A stretch of 64,000 nucleotides of DNA, taken from assembly GCA_002722315.1 (NCBI GenBank), contig PBLG01000046.1, forward strand, positions 124,001 through 188,000, read 5' to 3'. The DNA comes from Lysobacterales bacterium. GTDB taxonomy: Bacteria > Pseudomonadota > Gammaproteobacteria > Xanthomonadales > Wenzhouxiangellaceae. Positions 16,691 to 25,982 of the stretch are shown one piece after another; position 1 is the stretch's first letter, and every line of letters starts with the position of its first letter. A model generated the notes under the pieces. It did not search any database. It saw only the letters and a list, made by a program, of their open reading frames with translations, and had not been told where the DNA came from. The position numbers were made by a program, and so were the translations under genes.

Positions 16691-18001
16691 ATGCCGATGA
16701 AGAGCTCCCTGATGACGCATGAATTGACGGCGATGCCGAACTTTCACGCCGGCACCTGGTATCAGCACGACCTGGGTGCGGCAGGAGGCGACGACGCGCT
16801 CTCCGGAGACGCTCGGGCGAAAACGGTCGTCGTCGGCGCAGGTCTTGCCGGGCTGAGTACCGCGCTGGGCCTGGCCGAGCGCGGAGAGCACGACATCCTG
16901 GTGGTGGACCGGGGCGGCCCGGCCGAGGGCGCTTCCGGGCGCAACGGCGGGTTCGTGTTCGGCGGCTTTTCGCTGGACAATCTCGAGCTGGCCCGCCAGC
17001 GCGGCGCCGACAAGGCCGCGCTGATGCACGGCTGGACGCGCGCTGCAGTCGACCTGGTCCGGAAGCGCTGCAAGGAGATGGGCGTTCCGGTTTCCGAAGG
17101 CAGTGTGCTGCTGGCCGACTGGTTCGGCAAGCCCGAGCGTCTGCGCCAGTTTCAGGAGCGGATGCACGAGCTCCTGGATTTTCGCCTCGAGTGGGTCGAC
17201 GAGCGGACCGTTCCGCGATACGTCGCGTCGGCGCGCTACGGCGCCGGCCTTATCGAGCCCGGTTCGTTTCATTTCAACCCGCTGGCCTACGCCCGCGCGA
17301 TTGCCGCCCGGCTGCGTGATTCGGGCGCCCGGGTGGCGTCGAATGCCCCTGTGATCTCGATGACTCGCGAGCGCTCCGGCTGGCGACTGGAAACGCCGAG
17401 TGCCGAAATCCGGGCCGATCGCGTGGTGCTTGCCACCGGGGGTTACGAGCGCCGACTTTGGCCTCGCGTCCAGCGCGCGATTCAACCGATCGGCACCTAC
17501 GTCATGGTGACCGAACCATTGGGCGAGCGACTCGATCAGCTCATTCCCGGCGGCGTGGCGGTCTACGACACCCGCTTTGCCTTCGACTACTACCGTCCGC
17601 TGCACGACGGCCGACTTCTCTGGGGCGGCCGCATCTCGGTGGCCGACCGCGATCCGGACGCGATCCGCAAGCTGCTTTACCGCGACATGCTGCGCGTGTT
17701 TCCTTCATTGGCCGGCTGCCGTATCGACTTTTCCTGGGGCGGCTGGATGAGCTATGCCCGCCACCAGATGCCCATTCTTGGCGAACTCGAGCCCGGCCTG
17801 TGGAGCGCGCTGGCGTTCGGCGGCCACGGCATGGCCCCGACCACGCTGGCCGGTGACGTGCTGGCCGAGGCGATGACCGGCGACCGGACCCGGCTCGCCG
17901 AATTCGAGACCTGGGGCCCTGACTGGGCGGGCGGTCCGTTCGGTCGCGCCGCGGTGCAGGGGGTTTACTGGTGGAAGCAGTTACGGGACCGGCTTCGCTG
18001 A
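16691..18001 (+). CDS. FAD-dependent amine oxidase (DAO family, PuuB-like)
   Basis: A 436-residue flavoprotein with the Rossmann motif VVVGAGLAGLSTA at about residues 46-58. EGASGRNGGFVFGGF is the FAD-contacting stretch typical of gamma-glutamylputrescine oxidase and related DAO enzymes. The C-terminal FGGHGMAPTTLAG closes the FAD site. It probably oxidises an amine or amino acid derivative, yielding H2O2. No puuA, puuC or puuD lies nearby, so the substrate is left open. ATG codons at 16697 and 16712 are alternative starts. Confidence 0.75.
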   Translation: MPMKSSLMTHELTAMPNFHAGTWYQHDLGAAGGDDALSGDARAKTVVVGAGLAGLSTALGLAERGEHDILVVDRGGPAEGASGRNGGFVFGGFSLDNLELARQRGADKAALMHGWTRAAVDLVRKRCKEMGVPVSEGSVLLADWFGKPERLRQFQERMHELLDFRLEWVDERTVPRYVASARYGAGLIEPGSFHFNPLAYARAIAARLRDSGARVASNAPVISMTRERSGWRLETPSAEIRADRVVLATGGYERRLWPRVQRAIQPIGTYVMVTEPLGERLDQLIPGGVAVYDTRFAFDYYRPLHDGRLLWGGRISVADRDPDAIRKLLYRDMLRVFPSLAGCRIDFSWGGWMSYARHQMPILGELEPGLWSALAFGGHGMAPTTLAGDVLAEAMTGDRTRLAEFETWGPDWAGGPFGRAAVQGVYWWKQLRDRLR

Positions 18002-18063
18002 GGCGCGACCGCCGGCTTTGAAGAGAAAACTGACGACGAACTTCATGACGACGGGAAATCGAT

Positions 18064-19236
18064 ATGTCGAGACTTTCGAAATGCCGGGCAAGCCCGGCGG
18101 TGATGCTTGCGGTGATCCTGGCCGGCGGCGCCATGGCGTCTGACGGCGACGTCTTGCGGATTCGCGATTTCGGCATCGTGCCGGGCGTGCTGCCGACCGG
18201 GCCGCTGAACGCAATCACCGACGTGGCCGGCGCGCGGGTCGGGCACCAGACGCTGATCGAGGGCGAGTCGATCAGAACGGGCGTGACCGCAATCCTGCCC
18301 CACGGCGGGAATGTCTTCGCAGAAAAGGTCCCGGCCGCGGTCTTCACCGGCAACGGCTTCGGCAAGGCGGCCGGCTTCGAGCAGGTACGCGAACTGGGCA
18401 ATCTCGAGTCGCCGATCCTGCTGACCAACACGCTGAACGTCGGCACGGCCCTTTCGGCCGGCGCGAAGTGGGTGATGGCCCAGCCCGGAAACGAGCAGGT
18501 GCGGTCGGTCAACGTGGTGGTCGGCGAGACCAACGACGGTTACCTCAACGACATCCGCGGCCAGCATGTGTCGGAGAAAGACATTTTCGCGGCGATCGAG
18601 TCGGCGCAGCCGGGACCGGTTGCCGAGGGCAACGTCGGGGCCGGGACCGGCACGCGCGCCTTCGGCTTCAAGGGCGGCATTGGCACTGCGTCTCGAAAGC
18701 TGCCGGACGCCCTGGGCGGCTGGACGGTCGGCGTGCTGGTACAGGCCAATTTCGGCGGCGTGCTGACCATCGACGGTTTGAAGGTCGGGCAGGCGCTTGA
18801 TAAGTATGACTTTCGCGACGAGCTGGTCGAGGCGGCCGCCAGGACCCCGGCCGATCCGGAGGACGGTTCGATCATGGTGGTGATCGCCACCGACGCGCCG
18901 GTCGGGTCGCGCAACCTCGAACGCATGGCCAGGCGCGCGCCTTTGGGCATCGCCCGCACCGGTGGCTACATGAGCAACGGATCGGGAGACTTCGTAATCG
19001 CGTTTTCGGTCGCCGAGCGCATTCGATACGCCGATTCCGAGCCTGTGCACGAGCGTACGCGCCTGTCGAACGATCACACCAGCGCGCTGTTCCTGGCCAC
19101 CGTCGAGGCGGTCGAGGAATCGATCTACAACGCGCTGGTGGCCGCAGAAAGCATGACCGGTGTCGATGGTCGATCGCTCGGGGCGCTGCCGCTGGAGTCG
19201 CTGCGCGAGCTGGCCGCGCAGCGGCGCCGGGATTGA
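18064..19236 (+). CDS. P1 family peptidase (DmpA-like aminopeptidase)
   Basis: A 390-residue secreted member of the DmpA/BapA P1 family. A signal peptide ends near GGAMASDGD. The N-terminal nucleophile arrangement is clear: self-cleavage is expected between G268 and S269 in PEDGSIMVVIATDAP, leaving Ser as the N-terminal nucleophile of the beta chain. Upstream GPLNAITDVAGARVGH and TNTLNVGTA are conserved alpha-chain motifs. These enzymes release N-terminal D- or L-residues or beta-amino acids from small peptides. It follows the amine oxidase gene by 62 bases. Confidence 0.88.
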   Translation: MSRLSKCRASPAVMLAVILAGGAMASDGDVLRIRDFGIVPGVLPTGPLNAITDVAGARVGHQTLIEGESIRTGVTAILPHGGNVFAEKVPAAVFTGNGFGKAAGFEQVRELGNLESPILLTNTLNVGTALSAGAKWVMAQPGNEQVRSVNVVVGETNDGYLNDIRGQHVSEKDIFAAIESAQPGPVAEGNVGAGTGTRAFGFKGGIGTASRKLPDALGGWTVGVLVQANFGGVLTIDGLKVGQALDKYDFRDELVEAAARTPADPEDGSIMVVIATDAPVGSRNLERMARRAPLGIARTGGYMSNGSGDFVIAFSVAERIRYADSEPVHERTRLSNDHTSALFLATVEAVEESIYNALVAAESMTGVDGRSLGALPLESLRELAAQRRRD

Positions 19237-19246
19237 GGACCGGACA

Positions 19247-20194
19247 TCAGTCGGCGTCGATCGCGTCGCCGAGCCTGACGAGCGCATCGCGTACCACCGA
19301 CCAGGTCGGCGAATCCGGAATGACGAGCTCGAAGTGGCCGGCGCCGGGCATCGTCACCTTTTCGACCGCGTCACCGGCGTTGGACGCGGCGGTGAAGTAG
19401 CGCTCGGCGGGGACGCTCCAGGTTTCGTCCAGTTCGCCGTTGACCAGGATCTGCGGCACGCCCAGCGGCACCAGGCGCATCGTCGAGCCCTGGGCGTAGC
19501 GCCGTGGGCGTTCGATCGGGGTGCCTTCCATCAGCAGCGTTGCCGCATCGCCGCAGGTCTTCTGTTCGGACAGATACTCGAGATCGGCCGCGGCGGCCAG
19601 AGCAACGACGCCGTCGATGGGCTGCGGGTCGGGACTGAACAACGGGCTGGATTCGGCAAGTCGCGGCCGGGCCGCGAGCCACAGCGCCAGCTGTCCGCCG
19701 GCCGAGTGGCCGATTGCGACGACCCGGTCGACGTCCAGCGGGTGGCGCCTGGCGAGATCGGGCAGGAAATCGACCGCCGCTGCGGCGTCCAGGAAGGTAT
19801 TGGGCCAGCCGCCGCCGGGCTCGCCGACGCGGCGATATCCGATGGTCCAGGTGGCCCAGCCCAGATCGGTGACGGCTTCGGCGAAAGCGGCCATGTAGCC
19901 CTGGTCGTAGGCGGCCAGCCAGCAGCCGCCGTGGACGATCACAGCGACGCCGAACGGGCCGTCGCCCTCCGGCATGCGCAGCTCGCCGAACTGGCGCGCC
20001 TCGCTTCCGTAGGCAATCACTTCGTCGGGTTCCGGCTGCGGCAGGGCGAACGCTTCCTGCGCGCTGAGCGGTTGGCCCGGCTGGTCGGCAAACCCGGCCC
20101 CCGCCACCAAGCCGGCCAGCATCGCGAGCAGGTGCCGAATCGGTGGTCGACGGCGTACGACGGTAGTCGTCGACTTTGTCATCATCTTCATCAT
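19247..20194 (-). CDS. secreted alpha/beta hydrolase (esterase/lipase-like)
   Basis: A 315-residue alpha/beta hydrolase. The N-terminus has several possible Met starts (MMKMMTKS) followed by a hydrophobic signal (HLLAMLAGLVAGAGFA). The oxyanion motif is VIVHGGCW, the nucleophile elbow is GHSAGG, and an Asp and a His follow in NGELDETW and GAGHFEL. This is the BD-FAE/HSL-like esterase arrangement. The upstream open frame runs into the SQR-like gene and is not used; the start is put just after that gene's stop, so the two are probably co-transcribed. Confidence 0.75.
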   Translation of the reverse strand: MMKMMTKSTTTVVRRRPPIRHLLAMLAGLVAGAGFADQPGQPLSAQEAFALPQPEPDEVIAYGSEARQFGELRMPEGDGPFGVAVIVHGGCWLAAYDQGYMAAFAEAVTDLGWATWTIGYRRVGEPGGGWPNTFLDAAAAVDFLPDLARRHPLDVDRVVAIGHSAGGQLALWLAARPRLAESSPLFSPDPQPIDGVVALAAAADLEYLSEQKTCGDAATLLMEGTPIERPRRYAQGSTMRLVPLGVPQILVNGELDETWSVPAERYFTAASNAGDAVEKVTMPGAGHFELVIPDSPTWSVVRDALVRLGDAIDAD

Positions 20195-20202
20195 CGCTTT
20201 GA

Positions 20203-21330
20203 TCACTGGAAGCGTCGCATGTAGTTCCACTCGAAGGCTCGCTTGAGCCAGTGAAGGGGCAGTATCGGCGGTGATGCGACGGTCAGCCTGTCGCTGCGAA
20301 CGATCAGCATCGCCTTGTCCTGCATGTCCACGATATAGACCAGTTCCGGCCGGAACGGCTTCGACGGGGCGCGTCCGGCCAGTTCGTCGAGCATGTTGCG
20401 CGCCGCCGCGGCGGCCTGGTTTTCCGCGGTGTGTCCACGCTTCGGCAGCCATTCGGGCCCGACGTAGCTGCCGGCGTCGCCGACCACGTAGACCCGTCGC
20501 ATGCCGGGCGCGCGGCAGTACTCGTCGGCCGCAAGCAGCCCACCGTCGGAGCGGCGCAAGTCGGTTCGGTCGAACCAGGCGGCACCGGTGAGTCCCGGCA
20601 TGAACACGGTCAGGTTCGAAATGAACTCGTCTTCGTCGGTCACGACCCGGTCGGACTCGATTCGGGTCGGCGTGACGCCCAGCCGGGTTTCGATCCCGCG
20701 CTTGCGCATTTCGGCGAGCAGCCGCTCGGCGGCCTTGTCGCCTAGACGCCCGCCGGGCCGTGTCGAAGATGAAAAGAACACCAGGCGGAAGTCCCCGCGC
20801 CGGCGATTGCGCCGCAGCCAGGTCTCGATGCCGAACAGCAGCTCGAACACCGGCCCGCCGCGGATCGCCGAGGCCTCGTCCGGGTTGCCGGTGAAACCGA
20901 ATGCCAGGGTGCCTTGGTCGAGGGCGTGCAGCCGCTGGCGAAGCCGCGCCATTTCATCGATGCCCCTGCACGGAACGAATGCGTTCGACAGGCCTTCGGG
21001 ACGATCGATGAAGCGAGCGCCGCTGGCGATGATCAGGCCGTCGTTTTCGATCGTGCCGGCACCGGTTTCCAGTCGTCGGCCGCCGTCCGACAGCCCGGTT
21101 GCCGAGGTCTCGTGGTAGTCGACGCCCATTCGCTCGAAGAACCTGTCCAGGGCCACCTTGTGCTTGTCCGGTTCGTCGTCCCCGGTCGGGATCCAGATCG
21201 TGCCGGGGTAGAAGACGAACGCCGGGTGCGGCGCTACCAGGTCGATGCCGACGCTCCGGTCGGCCTTTCGGATGGCCCTTACCGCATTCAGGCCGCCGAA
21301 TCCGGCGCCGACGATGGTGATTCTCTGCAT
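20203..21330 (-). CDS. NAD(P)/FAD-dependent oxidoreductase, sulfide:quinone reductase-like
   Basis: A 375-residue flavoprotein of the SQR/FCSD/type II NADH dehydrogenase fold. The N-terminal FAD motif is IVGAGFGGLNA, PHPAFVFYPGTIWIPTG resembles the SQR substrate-site region, and the second FAD motif is VYVVGDAGSYVGPEWLPKRG, followed by the TAENQAAAAARNM helix. The C-terminal LHWLKRAFEWNYMRRFQ looks amphipathic and could dock to the membrane. Whether the catalytic Cys pair of true SQR is present cannot be judged by eye, so the substrate stays open. It diverges from alaS. Confidence 0.75.
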   Translation of the reverse strand: MQRITIVGAGFGGLNAVRAIRKADRSVGIDLVAPHPAFVFYPGTIWIPTGDDEPDKHKVALDRFFERMGVDYHETSATGLSDGGRRLETGAGTIENDGLIIASGARFIDRPEGLSNAFVPCRGIDEMARLRQRLHALDQGTLAFGFTGNPDEASAIRGGPVFELLFGIETWLRRNRRRGDFRLVFFSSSTRPGGRLGDKAAERLLAEMRKRGIETRLGVTPTRIESDRVVTDEDEFISNLTVFMPGLTGAAWFDRTDLRRSDGGLLAADEYCRAPGMRRVYVVGDAGSYVGPEWLPKRGHTAENQAAAAARNMLDELAGRAPSKPFRPELVYIVDMQDKAMLIVRSDRLTVASPPILPLHWLKRAFEWNYMRRFQ

Positions 21331-21467
21331 GGCTTTCACTCGCTGCGCATCGTGGAACAGACTACCATTTGTTTGCCGGCCCGCCCGTGTTTGCAAGCCC
21401 GGCAAGCCTTGTTTTCGGCCGCGATCAGCTATAGTTCGTTACCTGATCGCCGCATTGAAGCCCAAGC

Positions 21468-24458
21468 ATGAAAAGTACCGCAGACATCCGCCGCGAATTC
21501 CTCGAATTCTTCGCCGAGCGCGACCATAAAATCGTGCGCTCCAGCTCGCTGGTGCCGGGCAACGACCCCACGCTGCTGTTCACCAACGCCGGCATGGTGC
21601 AGTTCAAGGACGTGTTCCTGGGCGCCGAAAAGCGCGATTACAAGCGCGCGACCACGGCCCAGCGCTGCGTGCGCGCCGGCGGCAAGCACAACGATCTCGA
21701 GAACGTCGGCTACACCGCTCGTCATCACACCTTTTTCGAGATGCTGGGCAACTTCAGCTTCGGTGATTACTTCAAGCGCGAAGCCATTGAATTCGCGTGG
21801 GAATTTCTGACCGTCAACTGCGGTTTTCCAGCTGAAAAACTTTGGGTGACGGTGTACGAGGACGACGAAGAGGCCGCCGCCATCTGGCTCGACGAGATCG
21901 GCGTCGCCCCGGCCCGCCTCTCGCGCATCGGCGACAAGCCGGGCAAGCGCTTCGAAAGCGACAACTTCTGGGCCATGGGCGATACCGGCCCGTGCGGGCC
22001 GTGCAGCGAGATCTTCTACGACCACGGCCCGGAGGTGCCCGGCGGACCGCCCGGCACGCCCGAAGAGGACGGCGACCGCTACATCGAGATCTGGAACCTG
22101 GTGTTCATGCAGTTCGACCGCGCCGCCGACGGCCGGATGTCGCCGCTGCCCAGCCCCTGCGTGGATACCGGCATGGGCCTGGAGCGGCTGGCGGCGGTTT
22201 TGCAGGGCGTGCATTCGAACTACGAGATCGACCTGTTCGCGCACCTGATCAAGGCCGCGGCCGAAAAGACCGGCGCCGACGACCTTGGGCAGGCCTCGCT
22301 CAAGGTCATCGCCGACCATATCCGCGCCTGCGCGTTCCTGGTCGCCGACGGCGTGCTGCCGGCCAACGACGGTCGTGGCTACGTGCTGCGCCGCATCATC
22401 CGACGCGCGATCCGGCACGGCTACAAGCTCGGCTGCAAGCAGCCGTTCTTCGCCGCCATGGTCGATCCGCTGGTCGAAGTCATGGGCGAGGCCTACCCGG
22501 AGCTGGTGGACAAGCGCGACCAGATCATCGATGCGCTTTCGCGCGAGGAGCAGCGCTTCGGTGAAACGCTCGAGCAGGGGATGAAGCTGCTGGAAGAGAG
22601 CATACTCCCAGGGCGAATGCGGGCTTGGGCCACTCAGAATTTCGGCCGAGAGTCTGTGGGACCAGTTCGTCTCGATAGTCTCGGAGGAGAATATGATCGA
22701 TTCCTCGGCACCTATGTGAACGACTCCGAGTCCCGCACGACCGTTGAGTTCTGTTATGCGCATAGGGGAGGCAGGAATGCGGTTCGCCAACTGAGGCAGT
22801 TGTTTGTTCCGGCCACCAAGCGGCAGCGCGGCGACCGATCCATATTTTTGTTTGTTTCTGAGGCGGTTGGGACAGCGAACATTGATAAGGAACTCGCGGA
22901 AGAGGCGCAAAGGCACTCTGATGTTCAAGCTTTCTTTTTGCACCCCGATGACCTTCCGCAAAGCATCTCCGGCGAGCTGGCTTTCAAGCTCTACGATACG
23001 TTTGGTTTTCCGCTAGATTTGACACGCGACATCGCTCGCGAGCGCGGATTGTCAGTAGACGAAGCCGGCTTCGAGTCGCAAATGCAGCAGCAGCGTGACC
23101 TTGCGAGACGGGCTAGTAAGTTTGAGTCGCATCATCTCGACCGATTGGTCATCTCGGATCAGGTTGATATTGCCGTTCAGCCGGGACCGACAAATTTTGT
23201 TGGATATGATAAAACTGCGATCGATGATGCCGTGATCCGCAGAATCGTCGCGAATGACACGATCGTATCGACGGTAGACGCACCGACCGAGTGTGTGCTG
23301 ATTTTGAACCGAACGCCCTTCTATGCGGAATCTGGCGGACAAGTCGGCGACACTGGGCTGATCTCAGGGCCCCATGGCGTCTTCAAGGTGCGAGATACCA
23401 AAAAAGTCGGGGGTGAATTTTTTGCTCATTTCGGGGTTGTCGAGTCAGGGTCCCTTTCCGTTGATGACCTCGTGACTGCAGCGATCGACACCGAGAGACG
23501 CGCCGATATCGTCCGGCACCATTCGGCGACTCATTTGTTGCACGCTGCGTTGCGCGAGATCCTCGGCGAGCACGTGCAGCAGAAAGGTTCGCTGGTGGCC
23601 CCCGACCGGCTGCGTTTCGACTTCTCGCATTTCGAGCCGGTAACGCCCGGGCAGCTGCGCGAAATCGAGACCCGGGTCAACGAGCAGATCCAGGCCAATG
23701 TCGCTGCCTCGGCCGAGGAAATGGACTATGACCAGGCGATGGACGCCGGCGCACTGGCGTTTTTCGGCGACAAGTACGGCGATCGCGTGCGGGTGCTGCA
23801 GTTCGGCGATTATTCGACCGAGCTTTGCGGCGGTACCCATGTCGACCGGGTCGGCGATATCGGCGCGTTCAAGATCGTGCACGAAACCGGTATTTCTGCC
23901 GGCGTTCGCCGCATCGAGGCGGTCGCGGGTCGCCGGGCGGTGGCCTGGATGCAGGACACCGACCGTGCGCTGCGCAGCGTGGCCGAGCGACTCAAGTCCT
24001 CGCCGGAGCAGGTCGGGGCGCGGGTCGAGCAGCTTCTGGATCGATCCAGGGAACTGGAAAAGGAACTGGATCGGATCAAGCAGAAGCTGGCTTCGGCACG
24101 AGGCTCGGACCTGAGCGCCAATGCGAAGGATATCGGCGGCGTCAAGGTGCTGGCCGAAAGACTGGAGGGGGTCGACCCGAACAGCCTGCGCGATACCGTC
24201 GATCAGCTCAAGAACAAGCTCGGCTCGGCGATCGTCGTCCTGGGTACCGAGGCCGGGCAGGGCGTTCGGCTGGTGGCCGGCGTGACCGGCGACCTGACCG
24301 ACCGCTTCAAGGCGGGCGAACTGGTCAACTTCGTTGCCGGCCAGGTCGGCGGCAAGGGCGGCGGTCGTGCCGACTTCGCCCAGGCCGGCGGGAGTGACGC
24401 CGAGAACCTCGGGGCCGCGATGGAATCCGTTTTCGGCTGGGTCGAGGGCAAAAGCTGA
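21468..24458 (+). CDS. alaS: alanyl-tRNA synthetase with internal insertion
   Basis: A 996-residue AlaRS, about 120 residues longer than E. coli AlaRS. The catalytic core (residues 1-250, with [20 protein letters not shown]), the editing domain ([10 protein letters not shown] with H685/H689 and ELCGGTH with C787/H791) and the C-terminal oligomerisation domain ([17 protein letters not shown]) are complete. Between KLLEE (ending at residue 377) and [13 protein letters not shown] (from residue 502) lies an extra stretch of about 121 residues in the tRNA-recognition region. Without it the protein would have 875 residues, the usual length. The frame is intact throughout. DNA from about 22600 to 23520 is clearly lower in GC than both flanks. 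AlaRS is essential, so the gene is presumably functional. Confidence 0.95.
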   Translation: MKSTADIRREFLEFFAERDHKIVRSSSLVPGNDPTLLFTNAGMVQFKDVFLGAEKRDYKRATTAQRCVRAGGKHNDLENVGYTARHHTFFEMLGNFSFGDYFKREAIEFAWEFLTVNCGFPAEKLWVTVYEDDEEAAAIWLDEIGVAPARLSRIGDKPGKRFESDNFWAMGDTGPCGPCSEIFYDHGPEVPGGPPGTPEEDGDRYIEIWNLVFMQFDRAADGRMSPLPSPCVDTGMGLERLAAVLQGVHSNYEIDLFAHLIKAAAEKTGADDLGQASLKVIADHIRACAFLVADGVLPANDGRGYVLRRIIRRAIRHGYKLGCKQPFFAAMVDPLVEVMGEAYPELVDKRDQIIDALSREEQRFGETLEQGMKLLEESILPGRMRAWATQNFGRESVGPVRLDSLGGEYDRFLGTYVNDSESRTTVEFCYAHRGGRNAVRQLRQLFVPATKRQRGDRSIFLFVSEAVGTANIDKELAEEAQRHSDVQAFFLHPDDLPQSISGELAFKLYDTFGFPLDLTRDIARERGLSVDEAGFESQMQQQRDLARRASKFESHHLDRLVISDQVDIAVQPGPTNFVGYDKTAIDDAVIRRIVANDTIVSTVDAPTECVLILNRTPFYAESGGQVGDTGLISGPHGVFKVRDTKKVGGEFFAHFGVVESGSLSVDDLVTAAIDTERRADIVRHHSATHLLHAALREILGEHVQQKGSLVAPDRLRFDFSHFEPVTPGQLREIETRVNEQIQANVAASAEEMDYDQAMDAGALAFFGDKYGDRVRVLQFGDYSTELCGGTHVDRVGDIGAFKIVHETGISAGVRRIEAVAGRRAVAWMQDTDRALRSVAERLKSSPEQVGARVEQLLDRSRELEKELDRIKQKLASARGSDLSANAKDIGGVKVLAERLEGVDPNSLRDTVDQLKNKLGSAIVVLGTEAGQGVRLVAGVTGDLTDRFKAGELVNFVAGQVGGKGGGRADFAQAGGSDAENLGAAMESVFGWVEGKS
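22599..22961 (+). other. in-frame insertion of about 121 codons within alaS
   Basis: This 363-base segment has no counterpart in ordinary AlaRS. It begins at AGCATA (residues 378-379) and ends just before AGCATC (499-500), so a 5-base direct repeat AGCAT flanks it. Its translation contains [49 protein letters not shown] and [12 protein letters not shown]. The order R-x-[17 protein letters not shown]-x-HPDD weakly recalls the N-terminal part of GT31-type galactosyltransferases, but this is not secure. It has none of the marks of an intein: no Cys/Ser block A and no terminal HN. Confidence 0.75.
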
Positions 24459-24561
24459 CGCGGATCGATTCCGCTCCACCCGCCTTATATCGGAAACTTG
24501 ACCGGAATTGAACCTTGTATCTGTTAGCCTGATAAGCGAACTTGCATAAAGGCGTAAAGCA

Positions 24562-25215
24562 ATGGAAATCGTGATCTGGTTGATTGTCGGTCTGGTCGTC
24601 GGTGGCGCAATCGGCGCCCTGGCGACATGGTGGATCAGCCGTGCCCGCGGCGGGGCGGTTTCGGTCATGCAACTCAAGCAGGAAAACGACAGATTCAAGA
24701 ACGAAGTCACCGAGCATTTCGTCGAGACGGCCCGCCTGATCAACCAGATGACCGACAGCTACAAGCAGGTGTTCGACCACCTGAGCAGCGGCGCCGAGAA
24801 ACTGGTCGACGAGAAAAGCCTTGCCGAGCGCCTGCCGCCGGCCAGCGGACAGGAAGTCAAACTCAAGCAATTCGGCGCGTCGTCGGCATCCGAAAAGACC
24901 GAAAATAAAGCTCCAAAGTCCGGCAGTGGCGGGGATGGCGGCTCCGGCAACAAAGCCGAAAAGGTCGACGAGCGTTCCGCTTCAGCCGCTTCCGGGCGCG
25001 TCGACCCGCTGAAGAGCAGGCCCGGTGCGTCGGCAGGCGCCGGGGCCGGTCAGACAGGGTCGGGCAAGACGGGCACCAGGGAAGATGCCCCCAGCGACAA
25101 GCCCCGGGAAACCGGCGGCGAAAAGCGAAGCGAGAGTGCCGACGCGGGCAGACGGGAAGACGCAAGCGCCTCGAAGGCCGATCAGTCGCCCGGAAAATCC
25201 CGCACCAGCGACTGA
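24562..25215 (+). CDS. zapG: YhcB/ZapG (DUF1043) cell-envelope protein with long low-complexity tail
   Basis: A 217-residue protein. One N-terminal membrane segment (residues 3-22) is followed by a coiled-coil DUF1043 region (about residues 35-85, MQLKQENDRFKNEVTEHFVE). These are the features of YhcB/ZapG, a gammaproteobacterial inner-membrane protein linked to cell division and peptidoglycan synthesis. Beyond residue 100 the chain is a charged Ser/Gly/Ala/Lys/Glu-rich disordered tail, making it about 85 residues longer than E. coli YhcB. Its 3' end overlaps the convergent lpxH gene by 34 bases. Confidence 0.85.
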   Translation: MEIVIWLIVGLVVGGAIGALATWWISRARGGAVSVMQLKQENDRFKNEVTEHFVETARLINQMTDSYKQVFDHLSSGAEKLVDEKSLAERLPPASGQEVKLKQFGASSASEKTENKAPKSGSGGDGGSGNKAEKVDERSASAASGRVDPLKSRPGASAGAGAGQTGSGKTGTREDAPSDKPRETGGEKRSESADAGRREDASASKADQSPGKSRTSD

Positions 25216-25982
25216 AGTTCGACCGATTCGGCATCGTCGCCCGGACGGATTGTCAACACGCTGCCCTGCGTGTACCAGTCACCGAGCACGATACGTTCCC
25301 GGCGCCGGCCGTCGACGTCATGCATGTGCCTGAAGGGGCGATGGGTGTGGCCGTGGATCATGCGCTTCGCGCCGGATTCCCGAAACAGCGCTTCTGCGTC
25401 GTCGGCGACCACGTCCATCTCCGGAGAATCGGCTTTTCGGTTGCGCAGGCGACTTGCGCCCCGGAGGAGCGCCGCGACGGATCGTCGGAACCAGAGCGGG
25501 CGGGCCAGCATGCGACGCTGCCAATCCGCCTGGCTGACGCGGGCGCGGTAGCGCTGGTACTGGATGTCCAGCGTGCAAAGCTGGTCTCCGTGAAGCAGGA
25601 GCGTGGGCGTGCCGTAGAGATCGATCAGGCGCGGCTGTTCGAGCATTTCCATGCCGCACAGCCGGCAGTAGTCGGGTCCCAGAAGGAAGTCGCGGTTGCC
25701 GTGCAGGAATGCCAGTCGGGTGCCGCTGCTCGCCAGAGCGCGAAGGCCGTCGGCGATGTCGAGCTCGAACTTCCCGACCCCATCGTCGCCTATCCAGGCT
25801 TCGAACAGGTCCCCCAGGATATAGATTGCCTCGGCCTCTCGCGCCGGACCGGCCAGGAAGGCCCTGAACCGGTCGGTAATGTCGGGGCGCGACGGACCCA
25901 GGTGCAGGTCCGAAATGAAAAGGGTTTTTCTGCCGGTATCGATCGAACGTCTCGCCCCGAAATCCTCGCGAGTCGCGCTCAG
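25182..25982 (-). CDS. lpxH: UDP-2,3-diacylglucosamine diphosphatase, non-standard start codon
   Basis: LpxH cleaves UDP-2,3-diacylglucosamine to lipid X and UMP in lipid A synthesis at the inner membrane. The calcineurin-like motifs are all in one frame: [33 protein letters not shown] and the late GHTHRP. No ATG, GTG or TTG lies in this frame ahead of these motifs; the first such codon comes after the HGNRDF segment (25652) and would remove three of the four metal-binding motifs. The most likely start is the CTG at 25982-25980, overlapping the ppiA stop (CTGA). An ATC at 25943 with GGGGCGAG upstream is the other candidate. With the CTG the protein has 266 residues. Confidence 0.85.
   Translation of the reverse strand: MSATREDFGARRSIDTGRKTLFISDLHLGPSRPDITDRFRAFLAGPAREAEAIYILGDLFEAWIGDDGVGKFELDIADGLRALASSGTRLAFLHGNRDFLLGPDYCRLCGMEMLEQPRLIDLYGTPTLLLHGDQLCTLDIQYQRYRARVSQADWQRRMLARPLWFRRSVAALLRGASRLRNRKADSPEMDVVADDAEALFRESGAKRMIHGHTHRPFRHMHDVDGRRRERIVLGDWYTQGSVLTIRPGDDAESVELQSLVRDFPGD

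Noticed and set aside
22599-22961. Intein or self-splicing intron in alaS
   Set aside because: The insert is in frame with no stops, is too short for an intein, and lacks the N-terminal Cys/Ser and C-terminal His-Asn splice residues. No intron-like RNA structure was seen.
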